DNA of 64,000 nt from Haloglomus halophilum (GCF_024298885.1 NZ_CP101166.1:1922001-1986000), one strand, 5' to 3'; positions 31,598 to 40,632 are shown, numbered from the stretch's first letter. The notes: a model not told the origin generated them from the letters alone. A program made the numbers and translations.

Positions 31598-32329
31598 CCA
31601 CGGGCGCTCCGACCGCTGCTGTCGCCCGATGGCTCCCGTCACCGGGTGACGAAACTCGTCGACCGCTGAACCGAAATCCGGGTCCGACGTAGCCCCCCGT
31701 GTAACGTCCGGTATCCGACTGGGGGGTCGGATTGCGATTCCGGGCGTTGCCCGAGGGGCCGGGCGAGGGATGCGCCCGCTGTGGTCAGGAGTTCCCGGTC
31801 CCCGACCGATGTCCATCCCGATTGTCACGTCCGATGACGATAGCTCCGCTTTCGGGGGTGCTCGGGTAAGTATATATTTTATGCGTGCAAGTAGATGAGA
31901 TATGGATGTTGCGAGAATATATCGGATGAGGATGGGAATATCATTATATGGGGCCAGATATAAGCTATAAACATTATAATTGGCAATTGGGGCAATTATA
32001 GTAAAATATATCGGCTCATTGGGTCTGAACCCGGCCCCGCTGGGAAGGAATAGAAATAGAATATATTTGATATATAGGGTAGGGTAAGAGATTAATTAAA
32101 TTATTTTGGGTTTTTAGTGTCTTAAATGGAGTTGGTGGGGACGGTATTGTCTGCATAACTTACTAATGGCGGCTACTCTATGTAGTTATATTTTGTACAG
32201 TATTATAAAGATATTGTGGATTTTGAACTGATATAGTGGTTGTGATGGTCTTCGAGTGGCCCCCGAGGGCTCGGTACTATCGAGCGGAAGAGGTATGCAG
32301 GGGGGTCACGATAGCCTCAGCCATCACCG
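31598..32329. other. intergenic region with a sharply AT-rich 380-bp core
   Basis: 732 bases without a gene. The first about 260 are GC-rich; from about 31865 to 32245 the base composition drops to roughly one third G+C, with many TATA-, TAAT- and ATAT-rich stretches (AAGTATATATTTTATGCG, ATTAATTAAATTATTTTGGG) and a direct repeat GGCAATT (31981 and 31991 area). No open frame of useful length is seen. It ends about 85 bases before rdfA, whose promoter must lie within or just after it. Confidence 0.6.
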
Positions 32330-32968
32330 ATGTCTGAAGCGACGGATGTCTGCGGCTGCAAGGTCGGTCGGGGTATCGAGCGCTACGGGCTCGACGGCCT
32401 CGACGCGGAGCTGGTACGTCGGCGCCGCGAGTCGGACGCGAGTCTTCGCGAGCTGGCCGACTACACCAACCGGCAGATGCTCGCGGCGGCGCTCGACGCG
32501 GCGTCGGTCGACCTGGACGACACCCTGTACGGTGCCGTCGACGACGAGGACGCCGTCGGGATGCTGTACGAGACGCTCGCGGACGACGAGACGCCGACCG
32601 AGCGGGTGGCCCGGGTCCGGACCCGGTTGGTCCAGAACGGTGTTGATGTCGAGGCCGTCCAGTCCGACTGGGTGACCCACACCACCGTCCGGTCGCATCT
32701 CCGGGAGTGCCTGGAGGTCGACACCTCGCGGGAGGCGTCCATCACCCCAGCCGACGGCCGTGACACCATCGAGTGGGCCCGGAACCGCTGTGCGAACGTC
32801 GTCGGGGAGACGCTCGAACGGCTACGGCGGGCCGACCTCCTCTCGACAGGGTCGCTCGAGACCTCGGTCACCATCCAGGTCACCTGCACGGACTGCGGGG
32901 GGACCTACCGGCCGGGGCAGCTCCTCTCGGAGCAGGCCTGTGACTGTGGCGGCGATACCTCCGGGTAA
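32330..32968 (+). CDS. rdfA: rod-determining factor RdfA
   Basis: 212 residues. Hallmarks of the haloarchaeal RdfA family are seen: the start CGCKVGRGIERYGLDGLDAE, RESDASLRELADYTNRQMLA (about 34-53), LVQNGVDVEAVQSDWVTHTT (about 102-121), RSHLRECLEV, and a C-terminal zinc ribbon CTDCGGTY...ACDCGG (about 183-208). RdfA was identified in Haloferax as a factor needed for rod rather than disk cell shape. The downstream gene, an SMC-related protein, is the usual neighbour; the gap of about 100 bases may allow co-transcription. Confidence 0.82.
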   Translation: MSEATDVCGCKVGRGIERYGLDGLDAELVRRRRESDASLRELADYTNRQMLAAALDAASVDLDDTLYGAVDDEDAVGMLYETLADDETPTERVARVRTRLVQNGVDVEAVQSDWVTHTTVRSHLRECLEVDTSREASITPADGRDTIEWARNRCANVVGETLERLRRADLLSTGSLETSVTIQVTCTDCGGTYRPGQLLSEQACDCGGDTSG

Positions 32969-33070
32969 CGGCTGCTCGAGCCTGCTCCACGGCCACCTCT
33001 CGAACACCTACGGACCGGTTCCTCGGCGGAAGGATTGATTACAGGGGGCGTAGATGTGGAGATAGGACCA

Positions 33071-35023
33071 ATGACTGACGGGCCACAGACAGATACCGGG
33101 GTGGTCACCGGCGATGCCACGCTGACCGCCTCGAACATCGGTGGAATCGACACGGCTCAGGTGGAGTTCTCCCCGGGCGTGACCCTCCTCACCGGCTACA
33201 ACGCGACCAACCGGACATCGCTCCTGCGCGCGGTGAACGGCGTGCTCGGGGGGACCGAGGCGACCCTGAGGAGCAGCGCCGACGAGGGGGAGGTCTCGCT
33301 GACCATCGGCGACGAGACCTACACCCGGTCGTACCGCCGCACGGGGTCGGGCGTCGTCGCCAGCGGGGAGCCGTTCACCGACTCCGAGGCGCTGGTCGAC
33401 CTCTTCGTCTCCCTGTTCGAGGACAACGAGGTCCGGCGGACGGTCGCCCGGGGGAAGAACCTCCACGACGTGGTGATGCGGCCGGTCGACACGGCGGCCA
33501 TCGAGCGGCGTATCCGCGAGCTACAGACCGAGCGGGAGGAGCTGCAACGCGAGCAGGAACGCGTCGCCGAGCGGCGCAACGAGCTCCCGGAGCTGGAGCA
33601 GCGCCGGAGCGAGATCGACGAGCGCATCGAGACGATCGACGAGCGCATCGCGGACCTCCGTGCGACCGTCGCCGAGTTCGAGGAGGATGCCGAGGCCGCG
33701 GAGGACGCCAATGAGATCGTCGACGAACTCGACAGCCGGCGCCAGGAGCTGAGCGAGACCGAGGACGAGATCGAGCTGGTCGAGTCGGAGCTGTCGGCCC
33801 TCGAGACCGAACTCGAGGAACTCAGGGAGGAGCGGGCGGCGCTCCCCGGGGGGTCAGAGGCCGACCGGAGTGACCTGGAGCGGACGCTGACCGACCTCCG
33901 GCAGGAGAAACGGGAGCTCGACGCCGAGATATCCAGCCTGACCACCATCCTCGAGTTCAACCGGGAGATACTCGCCGACGAGGACCACCAGCTCCCCTCC
34001 ATCGAGGCCGAGGACGAGGACGTGACGGCGGCGCTCGCGCCCGAACCCGAGCAGGGCGTGGTCTGCTGGACCTGCGGGAGCCGCGTCGAGCGGGGCGCCA
34101 TCGACGACCGGCTCGCGGAGCTGGAATCCATCGTCGAGGGCCGCCGGAGCGACCGCGAGGACGCCGCTCAGCGGATCGACGAGGTCGAGGACCGGCTCGC
34201 GGAGCTGGAGCAGCAGCGCCAGCGGAGCTCCAGCGTCGAGCACGACATCGAGCGGACCGAGGAGAAGATCGACCAGCGCGAGCAGCGCCTCGAACAGCTC
34301 GAGTCGACGGCGGCGACGCTCCGCGAGGCCATCCAGGAGCTGGAGGTGGAAGCGGCCGAGACGGAGGCACTCAGGGAGAACGACCTGCTGGAGACGTACG
34401 AGGAGCTGAGCGAACTGCAGTACGAGCGCGGCCAGCTCGAGCAGGAGCGCGACGACATCGACGAGGAACTCGCCGATATCAGCGACCTTCCCGACCCGGG
34501 CGACCTGTCGGAGCAGGTCGACGAGCTGAGTCGGGAACTGGAGCAGCAGCGGTCCCACATCACGGACCTCGAGACCGCCGTCGTCGAGGAGTTCAACGAA
34601 CGGATGGCCGACATCCTGGGCATCCTCCAGTTCAGCAACATCGCCCGCGTCTGGATCGAGCGCAAGGGTGGGGCCGGCGACGCCCGTGGGTCGGAGACGA
34701 CGTTCGACCTCCACGTCATCCGCGAGGACGAGGGGGGAACCGTGTACGAGGACGTCATCGACCATCTGAGCGAGAGCGAGCGCGAGGTCATCGGACTGGT
34801 CGTCGCCCTCTCCGGCTACCTCGCGCACGACGTCCACGAGACGGTCCCGTTCATCACGCTGGACTCGCTCGAGGCCATCGATGCCGAACGCATCGCCGAC
34901 CTCGTATCGTACTTCGCCGACTTCTCGTCGTATCTCCTCGTCGCGCTCCTCCCGGAGGACGCCGACGCGCTGCCCGACATCCACGACCGAATCTCCCCCG
35001 CCGAGTTCCGTCCGACCGGATGA
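33071..35023 (+). CDS. archaea-specific SMC-related protein with zinc-hook-like CxxC
   Basis: 650 residues from the ATG at 33071 (MTDGPQTDTGVVTGDATLTA). The N-terminal head has a Walker A variant, GYNATNRTS (42-50), instead of GxNGxGKS; residues 150-550 are coiled coil (long runs such as ELQTEREELQREQERVAERR) interrupted by GVVCWTCGSRVERG, in which Cys332 and Cys335 form a CxxC like the Rad50 zinc hook. The C-terminal head has TVPFITLDSLEAIDAERIAD (about 590-610), a Walker B in which Asp-Ser replaces Asp-Glu. In Haloferax a homologous gene next to rdfA (Sph3 type) is involved in cell shape. The ATPase may be atypical. Confidence 0.85.
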   Translation: MTDGPQTDTGVVTGDATLTASNIGGIDTAQVEFSPGVTLLTGYNATNRTSLLRAVNGVLGGTEATLRSSADEGEVSLTIGDETYTRSYRRTGSGVVASGEPFTDSEALVDLFVSLFEDNEVRRTVARGKNLHDVVMRPVDTAAIERRIRELQTEREELQREQERVAERRNELPELEQRRSEIDERIETIDERIADLRATVAEFEEDAEAAEDANEIVDELDSRRQELSETEDEIELVESELSALETELEELREERAALPGGSEADRSDLERTLTDLRQEKRELDAEISSLTTILEFNREILADEDHQLPSIEAEDEDVTAALAPEPEQGVVCWTCGSRVERGAIDDRLAELESIVEGRRSDREDAAQRIDEVEDRLAELEQQRQRSSSVEHDIERTEEKIDQREQRLEQLESTAATLREAIQELEVEAAETEALRENDLLETYEELSELQYERGQLEQERDDIDEELADISDLPDPGDLSEQVDELSRELEQQRSHITDLETAVVEEFNERMADILGILQFSNIARVWIERKGGAGDARGSETTFDLHVIREDEGGTVYEDVIDHLSESEREVIGLVVALSGYLAHDVHETVPFITLDSLEAIDAERIADLVSYFADFSSYLLVALLPEDADALPDIHDRISPAEFRPTG

Positions 35024-35079
35024 GCCGTCCCCTCGGGCCACCGCATCTGCCCGACGGCCCCGCAATCTCTTTCCAACCG

Positions 35080-35121
35080 TATGGATGTAAAGCAGAAGTT
35101 TACAACAATATGGATGTAAAG
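35080..35121. repeat. paired 13-bp direct repeat TATGGATGTAAAG
   Basis: Two identical copies, 35080-35092 and 35109-35121, separated by 16 bases (AGTTTACAACAA-containing). A start-to-start distance of 29 bases, close to three helix turns, would place both on one face of DNA, as for a dimeric regulator. They lie about 60-100 bases after the SMC-related stop. Confidence 0.45.
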
Positions 35122-35759
35122 AGCATCGGCCGGCTCCGATGGCAGGCCGCTCGAACACGGTCCCGGGCCGGTCGGCCGCCGCGAAGACGCGATACGTGTC
35201 GGCTCCTCTTCCCGTCCTGATGGCTGGGTATCCACGACATATCGTCGTTCCGGGGTATCCAGATATGGGCGTTTCTGGGTCTCTGTGGCCGATATTGGTC
35301 TCCTATTCGACTTTACGAAATCTCCACCGGGGTGAGCTGTGTCTCAGGGACTCCTGGTTCGCAATCGCCGAACAGATGTCGGCCAGCGAACGGGATCTCC
35401 CGGGATTGATTTCGGTATATGAATATATTCTTTGCTCAAGCACATCGCAAAATACTCGTCAAGTTCGGCATATCTGAATATTCTCTAGTTGTATTCTTGT
35501 ATGGTAATCTGCCGGAACTTCGGCACGTCGAACCGGATCTTCGAGCGCCCCAGCTCAGCCGAGGTCACGACATAATGTCCCGGGTTTGCCCACCCCGTGG
35601 CCGGGTGGGGTCCGTTCGGTTGTCCCAAATCGTATGCCACTACGAATTCATAACTAGCATTATGTGTTTGGTGATGGCTGTCAACGTTTCACACGGTTCG
35701 CGGCGATGTATAAAACGGGCTATTCACGATGTTCACACCGATTCGCGCCGGTCATGGAT

Positions 35760-35778
35760 GGTTGTTTATTAAATAACC
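35760..35778. promoter_or_regulatory. 19-bp palindrome overlapping the TATA region of the IclR gene
   Basis: GGTTGTTTA T TAAATAACC: nine-base arms with one mismatch. The AT-rich centre TTTATTAAATAA doubles as TATA box, 46 bases from the ATG at 35815. A related sequence, CGGGTTGTTAAACCG, occurs at about 36627-36641, just after the IclR stop and before the next gene. Probable autoregulatory operator (inference). Confidence 0.5.
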
Positions 35779-35814
35779 GAAATTATGATAATGGGTCCCC
35801 CGTTCCTCGTTGTC

Positions 35815-36585
35815 ATGGCACTCAGCGAGCCCGGGCGGATGGTGAAGTCGGCTCGAACCGCGTTCGAGATCATCGAGTACATCCACGAGCAGGATGGCGC
35901 GGAACTGGGTGAACTGTCCGAGCGGCTGGACCTCGCGAAGAGCACGATCCACGGGTACCTGTCGACGCTGGAGTCGCTGGAGTATCTGGTCAACGAGGGC
36001 GGGCGCTACCATCTGAGCCTCAAGTTCTTCTACCACGGGACCGCGGCCTGCAACTCCGTCCCGATAGCCGGCCTCGCCGACGAGACGCTCCGCTCGCTGG
36101 CCGAGGAGACCTCACTGGTCGCCTGGCTCGTCGTCGAGGAGCACGGTCGGGCGGTCTACCTCGACCGCGTCGTCAGCGACGACGCCGTCCGGACGTACGG
36201 GCGGGTCAGCAAGCGGACCCACCTCCATCGACCGGCCTCGGGCAAGGCCATCCTCGCACATCTTCCCGACAGCAGGGTCCGGAACATCGTGGACAGCTAC
36301 GGCCTTCCGGGCCGGACCGAACACACCATCACGGACGAGGAAGCGCTGTTCGAGGAGCTGGCGGCCGTCCGCCAGCGCGGGTACGCCATCAGCGAACACG
36401 AGGTCGCCCTCGGCGTCCAGTCGGTCGCCGCGCCGATTCACCACCGCGGTGAGGTGCTCGGGGCGGTCAGCGTCTCCGGGATGTCGAACCAGGTCGACGA
36501 CGAGTACTTCCAGTCGGAGCTCCCGGATGTCGTGGCGCTCGCCGCGGCCGACATCGGCGACCGGTACGCCGAGCGACACGGCTGA
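35815..36585 (+). CDS. IclR family transcriptional regulator of the catabolic island
   Basis: 256 residues from the ATG at 35815 (MALSEPGRMVKSARTAFEII); ten more codons are open upstream but would overlap the AT-rich promoter. Winged helix at about 8-70 (GELSERLDLAKSTIHGYLST), IclR effector domain at about 75-250 with HRPASGKAILAHLPD and LGVQSVAAPIHHRGEVLGAV. It is the first gene of the plus-strand island containing the importer, carboxylases and CoA ligases. IclR proteins respond to organic acids and ketone-type catabolites, so it is the likely regulator of the island. Confidence 0.9.
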   Translation: MALSEPGRMVKSARTAFEIIEYIHEQDGAELGELSERLDLAKSTIHGYLSTLESLEYLVNEGGRYHLSLKFFYHGTAACNSVPIAGLADETLRSLAEETSLVAWLVVEEHGRAVYLDRVVSDDAVRTYGRVSKRTHLHRPASGKAILAHLPDSRVRNIVDSYGLPGRTEHTITDEEALFEELAAVRQRGYAISEHEVALGVQSVAAPIHHRGEVLGAVSVSGMSNQVDDEYFQSELPDVVALAAADIGDRYAERHG

Positions 36586-36727
36586 CCCCCGGCGTTCGGC
36601 GTAGTTGCGGATGGTTCAGGTGAAGCGGGTTGTTAAACCGCCCGTGTGTTACGGCATCACGCTTAGTGTGGGGGTGAGACACATGCTGGCACATCCGCTC
36701 GAAGGACAGCGGATTGATCAGTCAGAC

Positions 36728-38017
36728 ATGCACCGGAAAACGCTCACCCTCTGTGTGGCGCTCGGCATACTCGCCATCGTGGCGGTCGCTGGGTCCACCA
36801 GCGCGCTGTACGCGGGCGCCAGTCAGACCTCGATGGAACTGCAGGAACAGAACTACGACGGGTCCAACGAGCCGGACAACCCGGACTGTCCGGACCCGAG
36901 CGAGTACTCGGAGTACAGTGAGTACGGCCACGACTGTGCCGCACCGAATGATCCGAGCCCCAACGACCACCCCCTGATGTTCGGGGATGACTTCACCGAG
37001 GTCAAATGGAACTCTCACTGGTTCTTCTACGGGCAGGGCCAGCACGAACCCGGCTACCAGGGTGCGAGCTACGCCTTCCGCTCCTGGCCGGTGAAGGAGG
37101 ACTTCAACATGGAGTACTACGAGTTCGTCGGCATCTACGCGCCGTGGGGCCGGTTCGGCGGTGACTCGGCCGGCGAGTGTACGGTCGCCGACACCCAGGC
37201 GGCCGGTATCGACCGCGGCAACGACGGGGCCAGCAAGTACCACTCCACCCGCGGCGGCGGGGACGACAGCTTGGTGAGTGCCATCCAGAACTCGAATATC
37301 AACAGTACGTACGGGTACTTCCAGTTCGCCGGGCCCGACAGCTTCGGCGACCGGAATATCCCGTTGAACCACAGCGACTCCTTCGTCGCGGCGCTCGGCG
37401 ATTGCTGGGCGAACCCCGAGGAGCCCGGCTGGTACCGGATGACCATCTGGATCAACGGAACCAATTATCAGGGCGAGGAGATCGGCTGGAAGGGGTACAA
37501 CCACTGGCAGTACTTCTGTAGCGACTGCGAGAACCGCCAGGACGCCATCGAGAAGTTCGGTCCGCCGGGCACGAACCCGGACAACCCCTGGAAGGACACC
37601 ACGGTATCGACCGCGTCGACAGCAACCGCGACCGCGACACCGACCGTGACGCCCACACCGACGGCCTCCGGGTCCGATAGTACGTCCACCCCATCCCCCA
37701 CGCCAGGGTCCGGGAACGAGCAGACCGCGACGGCCACTCCACCACCGACGGCGACACCGACTCCAACGGCGACGGACACGCCAACTCCAACGGCGACGGC
37801 CACCGCGACGGAGACGGCGTCGCCGACGCCAGCCGACCAGAGTGGCGCGAACACGCCGACGGAGACGGCGACAGCGACCAGTGGTGGTGGCTCGAACGAC
37901 GCCCAGCAGGCCCCGGATGAGGGGTCACCGACCGCCCAGAGCGGCCCCGGGTTCGGGTTCGTCGTCGCGCTGCTGGGGACCCTTGTGGCCGCCCTGCTGG
38001 CCGTGAGACGGTCGTAA
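36728..38017 (+). CDS. secreted glycoprotein-like surface protein with PGF-CTERM anchor
   Basis: 429 residues from the ATG at 36728 (MHRKTLTLCVALGILAIVAV), which gives a clean signal peptide; in-frame ATGs at 36605 and 36683 give extensions unlike an export signal. Residues 45-290 form a globular acidic domain with several cysteines (NPDCPDPSEYSEYSEYGHDC, FCSDCENRQ) and Trp/Tyr-rich strands (WNSHWFFYGQGQHEPGYQGA). Residues 295-400 are a Thr/Pro/Ala/Glu-rich stalk of the kind that is O-glycosylated. The C-terminus GPGFGFVVALLGTLVAALLA then VRRS is a PGF-CTERM signal, processed by archaeosortase A and lipid-anchored. The function is unknown. Its place next to the importer suggests a surface role in substrate capture (weak inference). 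Confidence 0.78.
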   Translation: MHRKTLTLCVALGILAIVAVAGSTSALYAGASQTSMELQEQNYDGSNEPDNPDCPDPSEYSEYSEYGHDCAAPNDPSPNDHPLMFGDDFTEVKWNSHWFFYGQGQHEPGYQGASYAFRSWPVKEDFNMEYYEFVGIYAPWGRFGGDSAGECTVADTQAAGIDRGNDGASKYHSTRGGGDDSLVSAIQNSNINSTYGYFQFAGPDSFGDRNIPLNHSDSFVAALGDCWANPEEPGWYRMTIWINGTNYQGEEIGWKGYNHWQYFCSDCENRQDAIEKFGPPGTNPDNPWKDTTVSTASTATATATPTVTPTPTASGSDSTSTPSPTPGSGNEQTATATPPPTATPTPTATDTPTPTATATATETASPTPADQSGANTPTETATATSGGGSNDAQQAPDEGSPTAQSGPGFGFVVALLGTLVAALLAVRRS

Positions 38018-38076
38018 CACCCGCTGCACCGTTCACCGCCCGAACATTCTTGTCCGAACACGTCCCGTGACAACTC

Positions 38077-38304
38077 ATGACACGACGAGCTGACGACGAC
38101 GCGTGTGCGGTCTGTGGCGACGAACTCCCGGAGGACCCGCCGGATGTCACGCTCCCGACCAGGTTCGCCCCTCGGATGACGCCGCTCGCCGGTCCGGGTG
38201 TCCGTCGGGTCGAGTTCTGCAGCGAGCGCCACCGACGGGACTGGCTCGACGCCCGCCGGGGCGAATGGCCCGATACCGACGACGAGTCCGATTCAGGCAA
38301 TTAA
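38077..38304 (+). CDS. small zinc-knuckle protein, DUF7576-like
   Basis: 75 residues: the start MTRRADDDACAVCGDELPED has Cys10/Cys13, and RRVEFCSERHRRDWLDARR has Cys48 and His52, a treble-clef-like CxxC...CxxxH zinc site seen in a widespread haloarchaeal small-protein group (DUF7576, from memory). The function is unknown. It lies between the surface protein and the ABC transporter genes and has about 60 bases on either side. Confidence 0.75.
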   Translation: MTRRADDDACAVCGDELPEDPPDVTLPTRFAPRMTPLAGPGVRRVEFCSERHRRDWLDARRGEWPDTDDESDSGN

Positions 38305-38329
38305 ACACCCGGTGATTGCCCGCAGAATC

Positions 38330-38338
38330 ATTTTATGC
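38330..38338 (+). promoter_or_regulatory. TATA box of the ABC transporter operon
   Basis: ATTTTATGC centred about 27 bases before the ATG at 38361. The spacing places the transcript start at the start codon (leaderless). Confidence 0.5.
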
Positions 38339-38360
38339 ACTGTTCTGGTTACCGCTACCC

Positions 38361-39749
38361 ATGCCGCGAGACAGCGGTGACACCAGAGACGGAACCGTCG
38401 ACCGTCGCGATCTACTGCGATCTGCCATCGCCGGGGCGACGACAGTTGGCATCGCCGGTTGTCGGAGCCTCGATGCGGCGGGTCCGGCGGGCACCGGGAA
38501 CGAGACGGGTCCGGGCACCGAGGTACCGAACGACCTGTTCAAGGGTGAAACGCTCAAGATCGGCGGGATGTGGCCCCTCCCCGACGACTACACCATCGGG
38601 CGCGACGCACAGCGTGGTGCGGCGCTGGCCGTCAAGGAGCACAACCAGTCGTCCAACGGCGTGCTGGGTGCCGACCTCAAACTCCTCAACCGGAGCACCG
38701 ACATCTCGCCCGCCGCCTCACGGCAGAACACACGGGAGCTCTGTCTGGACGAGGAGGTCGACGTGCTCAACGGCGGCTTCCTCGGACAGTCGTACAAGCT
38801 GATGATGGAACCCATCGCGAGCACGCAGACGCTCTCGTACTTCTCGTGTGGGGCGTCGGTGCCCGTGGTCGAGAAGATCGCCAGCAACTACGAGCGCCAC
38901 AAGTACAACTTCCGGTCCATCGGGAACATGGCTCAGGCCCGCGACGCGGAGCTCAACTTCCTCGAGACCGCGGCCGACCGGATGGGCTGGGACCGCATCG
39001 CCGTCTTCACCGAGAATCTGGAGGTGTACGACGCCGTCGCGGACCCCCTGGTGCAGGGCATCCGTGACCGGGGAATCGCGGAGGTCCCCATCGCGAAGCG
39101 GACCTCGCAGTCCATCATCGACTGGAAGCCGCTGTTCGACCAGGCCGAGGAGGCCAACTGTGACCTCGTCTGTGCGAACCTGGTCCTCACCGGGATGACC
39201 GCAGCCCGGCAGTGGGGGACCTCCGAGCGCCCGTTCGACTTCGGCGGCATCCACTTGCTCGCGATGGCGCCGGACTTCTGGGAGGCCGTCGGTCGGGTCT
39301 CGCCCGGCCTCTGGACGCTGAACATGGGGGCCTTCGACAGCCAGCAGACCCCCCAGATGTCGACGATGCAGGACCGGTTCAAACAGGAGTACGGCTACAA
39401 GACCAGTGCCTACTCCTGTTTCTGTGCGTACGATGCGGTCAACAACTGGGTGGAGGCGGTGAAGGCGACCGGTTCCACCGACCCGGAGGACCTCATCCCG
39501 TACCTGAAACAGCGGACCTGGAACGGGAGCATCCTGAAACCGACCCTCGAGTACTACGATGAAGACGCCCAGTACCCGCACGACATCAAGTGGAGCGCAC
39601 CGGACATCGAGACCTGGAACGAGCTGGGGTTCCCGCCCGTGATCCAGTGGCAGGGCGAGAAGAACGGCGAGGCTCGCATGGAGACCATCGCGCCCAAGCG
39701 GGCGGCGGGCGGCGAGTACAAGATCAAGAAGACGCCGTGGCTCCGCTAG
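38361..39749 (+). CDS. branched-chain amino acid-type ABC transporter substrate-binding lipoprotein
   Basis: 462 residues from the ATG at 38361 (MPRDSGDTRDGTVDRRDLLR). A Tat lipoprotein signal follows (DRRDLLRSAIAGATTVGIAGC). The body is a periplasmic-binding-protein type 1 fold of the LivK/urea-binding group: LKIGGMWPLPDDYTIGRDAQ with RGAALAVKEHN, LKLLNRSTDISPAASRQNTR, the VDVLNGGFLGQSYKLMMEPI segment and GWDRIAVFTENLEVYDAVAD. The ligand cannot be read; related proteins bind amino acids, amides and aromatic or aliphatic acids. It begins an operon with two permeases and an ATPase; the next start is 13 bases after its stop. Confidence 0.88.
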   Translation: MPRDSGDTRDGTVDRRDLLRSAIAGATTVGIAGCRSLDAAGPAGTGNETGPGTEVPNDLFKGETLKIGGMWPLPDDYTIGRDAQRGAALAVKEHNQSSNGVLGADLKLLNRSTDISPAASRQNTRELCLDEEVDVLNGGFLGQSYKLMMEPIASTQTLSYFSCGASVPVVEKIASNYERHKYNFRSIGNMAQARDAELNFLETAADRMGWDRIAVFTENLEVYDAVADPLVQGIRDRGIAEVPIAKRTSQSIIDWKPLFDQAEEANCDLVCANLVLTGMTAARQWGTSERPFDFGGIHLLAMAPDFWEAVGRVSPGLWTLNMGAFDSQQTPQMSTMQDRFKQEYGYKTSAYSCFCAYDAVNNWVEAVKATGSTDPEDLIPYLKQRTWNGSILKPTLEYYDEDAQYPHDIKWSAPDIETWNELGFPPVIQWQGEKNGEARMETIAPKRAAGGEYKIKKTPWLR

Positions 39750-39762
39750 GAGGTGGACAGGA

Positions 39763-40632
39763 ATGGTCAACATCACCAACATACTGATAAGCGGAATCGC
39801 GATCAGCTCGCTGTACGCGCTCGTAGCTATCGGCTTCACCCTCATCTTCGGCGTCGGCGGGGTGTTCAACCTCGCCCACGGGGCCTTGCTCGCGCTCGGG
39901 GGGTTCACCTCCTACTTCATCTCCTTCCGGTACGGGCTCTCCCCGATACTGGGCCTCGTCGGCGCGGTCGTCGTGACGGGGCTCGTCGGCGGCGTTCTCT
40001 ACCTACAGGTGATCGAACCCGTCGAGGACAACACCGTGGCGGTGCTGATACTGACACTGCTCGCCGGCTTCCTCATCCAGTTCGGCTTCGGCATCTTCGT
40101 CACCAAGCAGACCATCTCCATCCCACAGATCGCTCCCGGGTCGGTCAGTATCGCCGGCACGGGCATCCAGAACAACACGATTTTCGTCTTCGTCTCGTCC
40201 GTCGTCCTCATGGCCGGGCTGTTCGTCCTCGTGGAGCGGACGGATATCGGGAAGGCGATAATCGCGATGAGCATGAGCGAGAAGGGCGCCTCCCTCGTCG
40301 GCATCGACCAGCGCCGGATGAAGCTCTACACCTGGATGCTGGCGGCCATGTTCGCCGGGTTCGCCGGCGTCCTGCTGACCTCCTACCAGACGGGGCAGTG
40401 GAACATGGGGCTGCAGCCGTTGTTGCTGTCGTTCACCATCGTCGTCCTCGGCGGGCTGGGGTCGATCAAGGGGAGCATCATCGCCGCCTACCTCATCGGC
40501 TTCGTCGAGACCATCACGACGTCGGTGGTCAGCTCGCAGCTGACCGGGGTCGTTCCGCTCTCCCTGCTCATCGTCATCCTGCTCGTGCGGCCACAGGGAC
40601 TGTTCGGACGGGGGGTGGACACCGATGTCTGA
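39763..40632 (+). CDS. branched-chain amino acid-type ABC transporter permease (LivH-like)
   Basis: 289 residues with eight or so transmembrane helices. LivH signatures are present: ALVAIGFTLIFGVGGVFNLA with HGALLALGG (about 20-50) near the N-terminus and RRMKLYTWMLAAMFAGFAGV followed by VVLGGLGSIKGSIIAAYLIG (about 225-245), the cytoplasmic coupling segment. It forms the channel together with the LivM-like protein, whose gene overlaps it by eight bases. Confidence 0.9.
   Translation: MVNITNILISGIAISSLYALVAIGFTLIFGVGGVFNLAHGALLALGGFTSYFISFRYGLSPILGLVGAVVVTGLVGGVLYLQVIEPVEDNTVAVLILTLLAGFLIQFGFGIFVTKQTISIPQIAPGSVSIAGTGIQNNTIFVFVSSVVLMAGLFVLVERTDIGKAIIAMSMSEKGASLVGIDQRRMKLYTWMLAAMFAGFAGVLLTSYQTGQWNMGLQPLLLSFTIVVLGGLGSIKGSIIAAYLIGFVETITTSVVSSQLTGVVPLSLLIVILLVRPQGLFGRGVDTDV

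Larger units (their letters stand above)
35024..35814. other. intergenic region of mixed composition, no gene seen
   Basis: About 790 bases between the SMC-related gene and the IclR gene. It contains two direct copies of TATGGATGTAAAG (35080-35092 and 35109-35121, 29 bases apart), AT-rich patches (about 35415-35520 and 35650-35790) and a 19-bp palindrome before the IclR gene. No frame shows the coding bias of its neighbours; the open frames are Cys-, Arg- and Ser-rich. It marks the left border of the large plus-strand catabolic island. Confidence 0.5.

Noticed and set aside
31865-32245. Replication origin in the AT-rich island
   Set aside because: No orc1/cdc6 gene and no recognisable origin-box repeats lie nearby; AT-richness alone is not enough.
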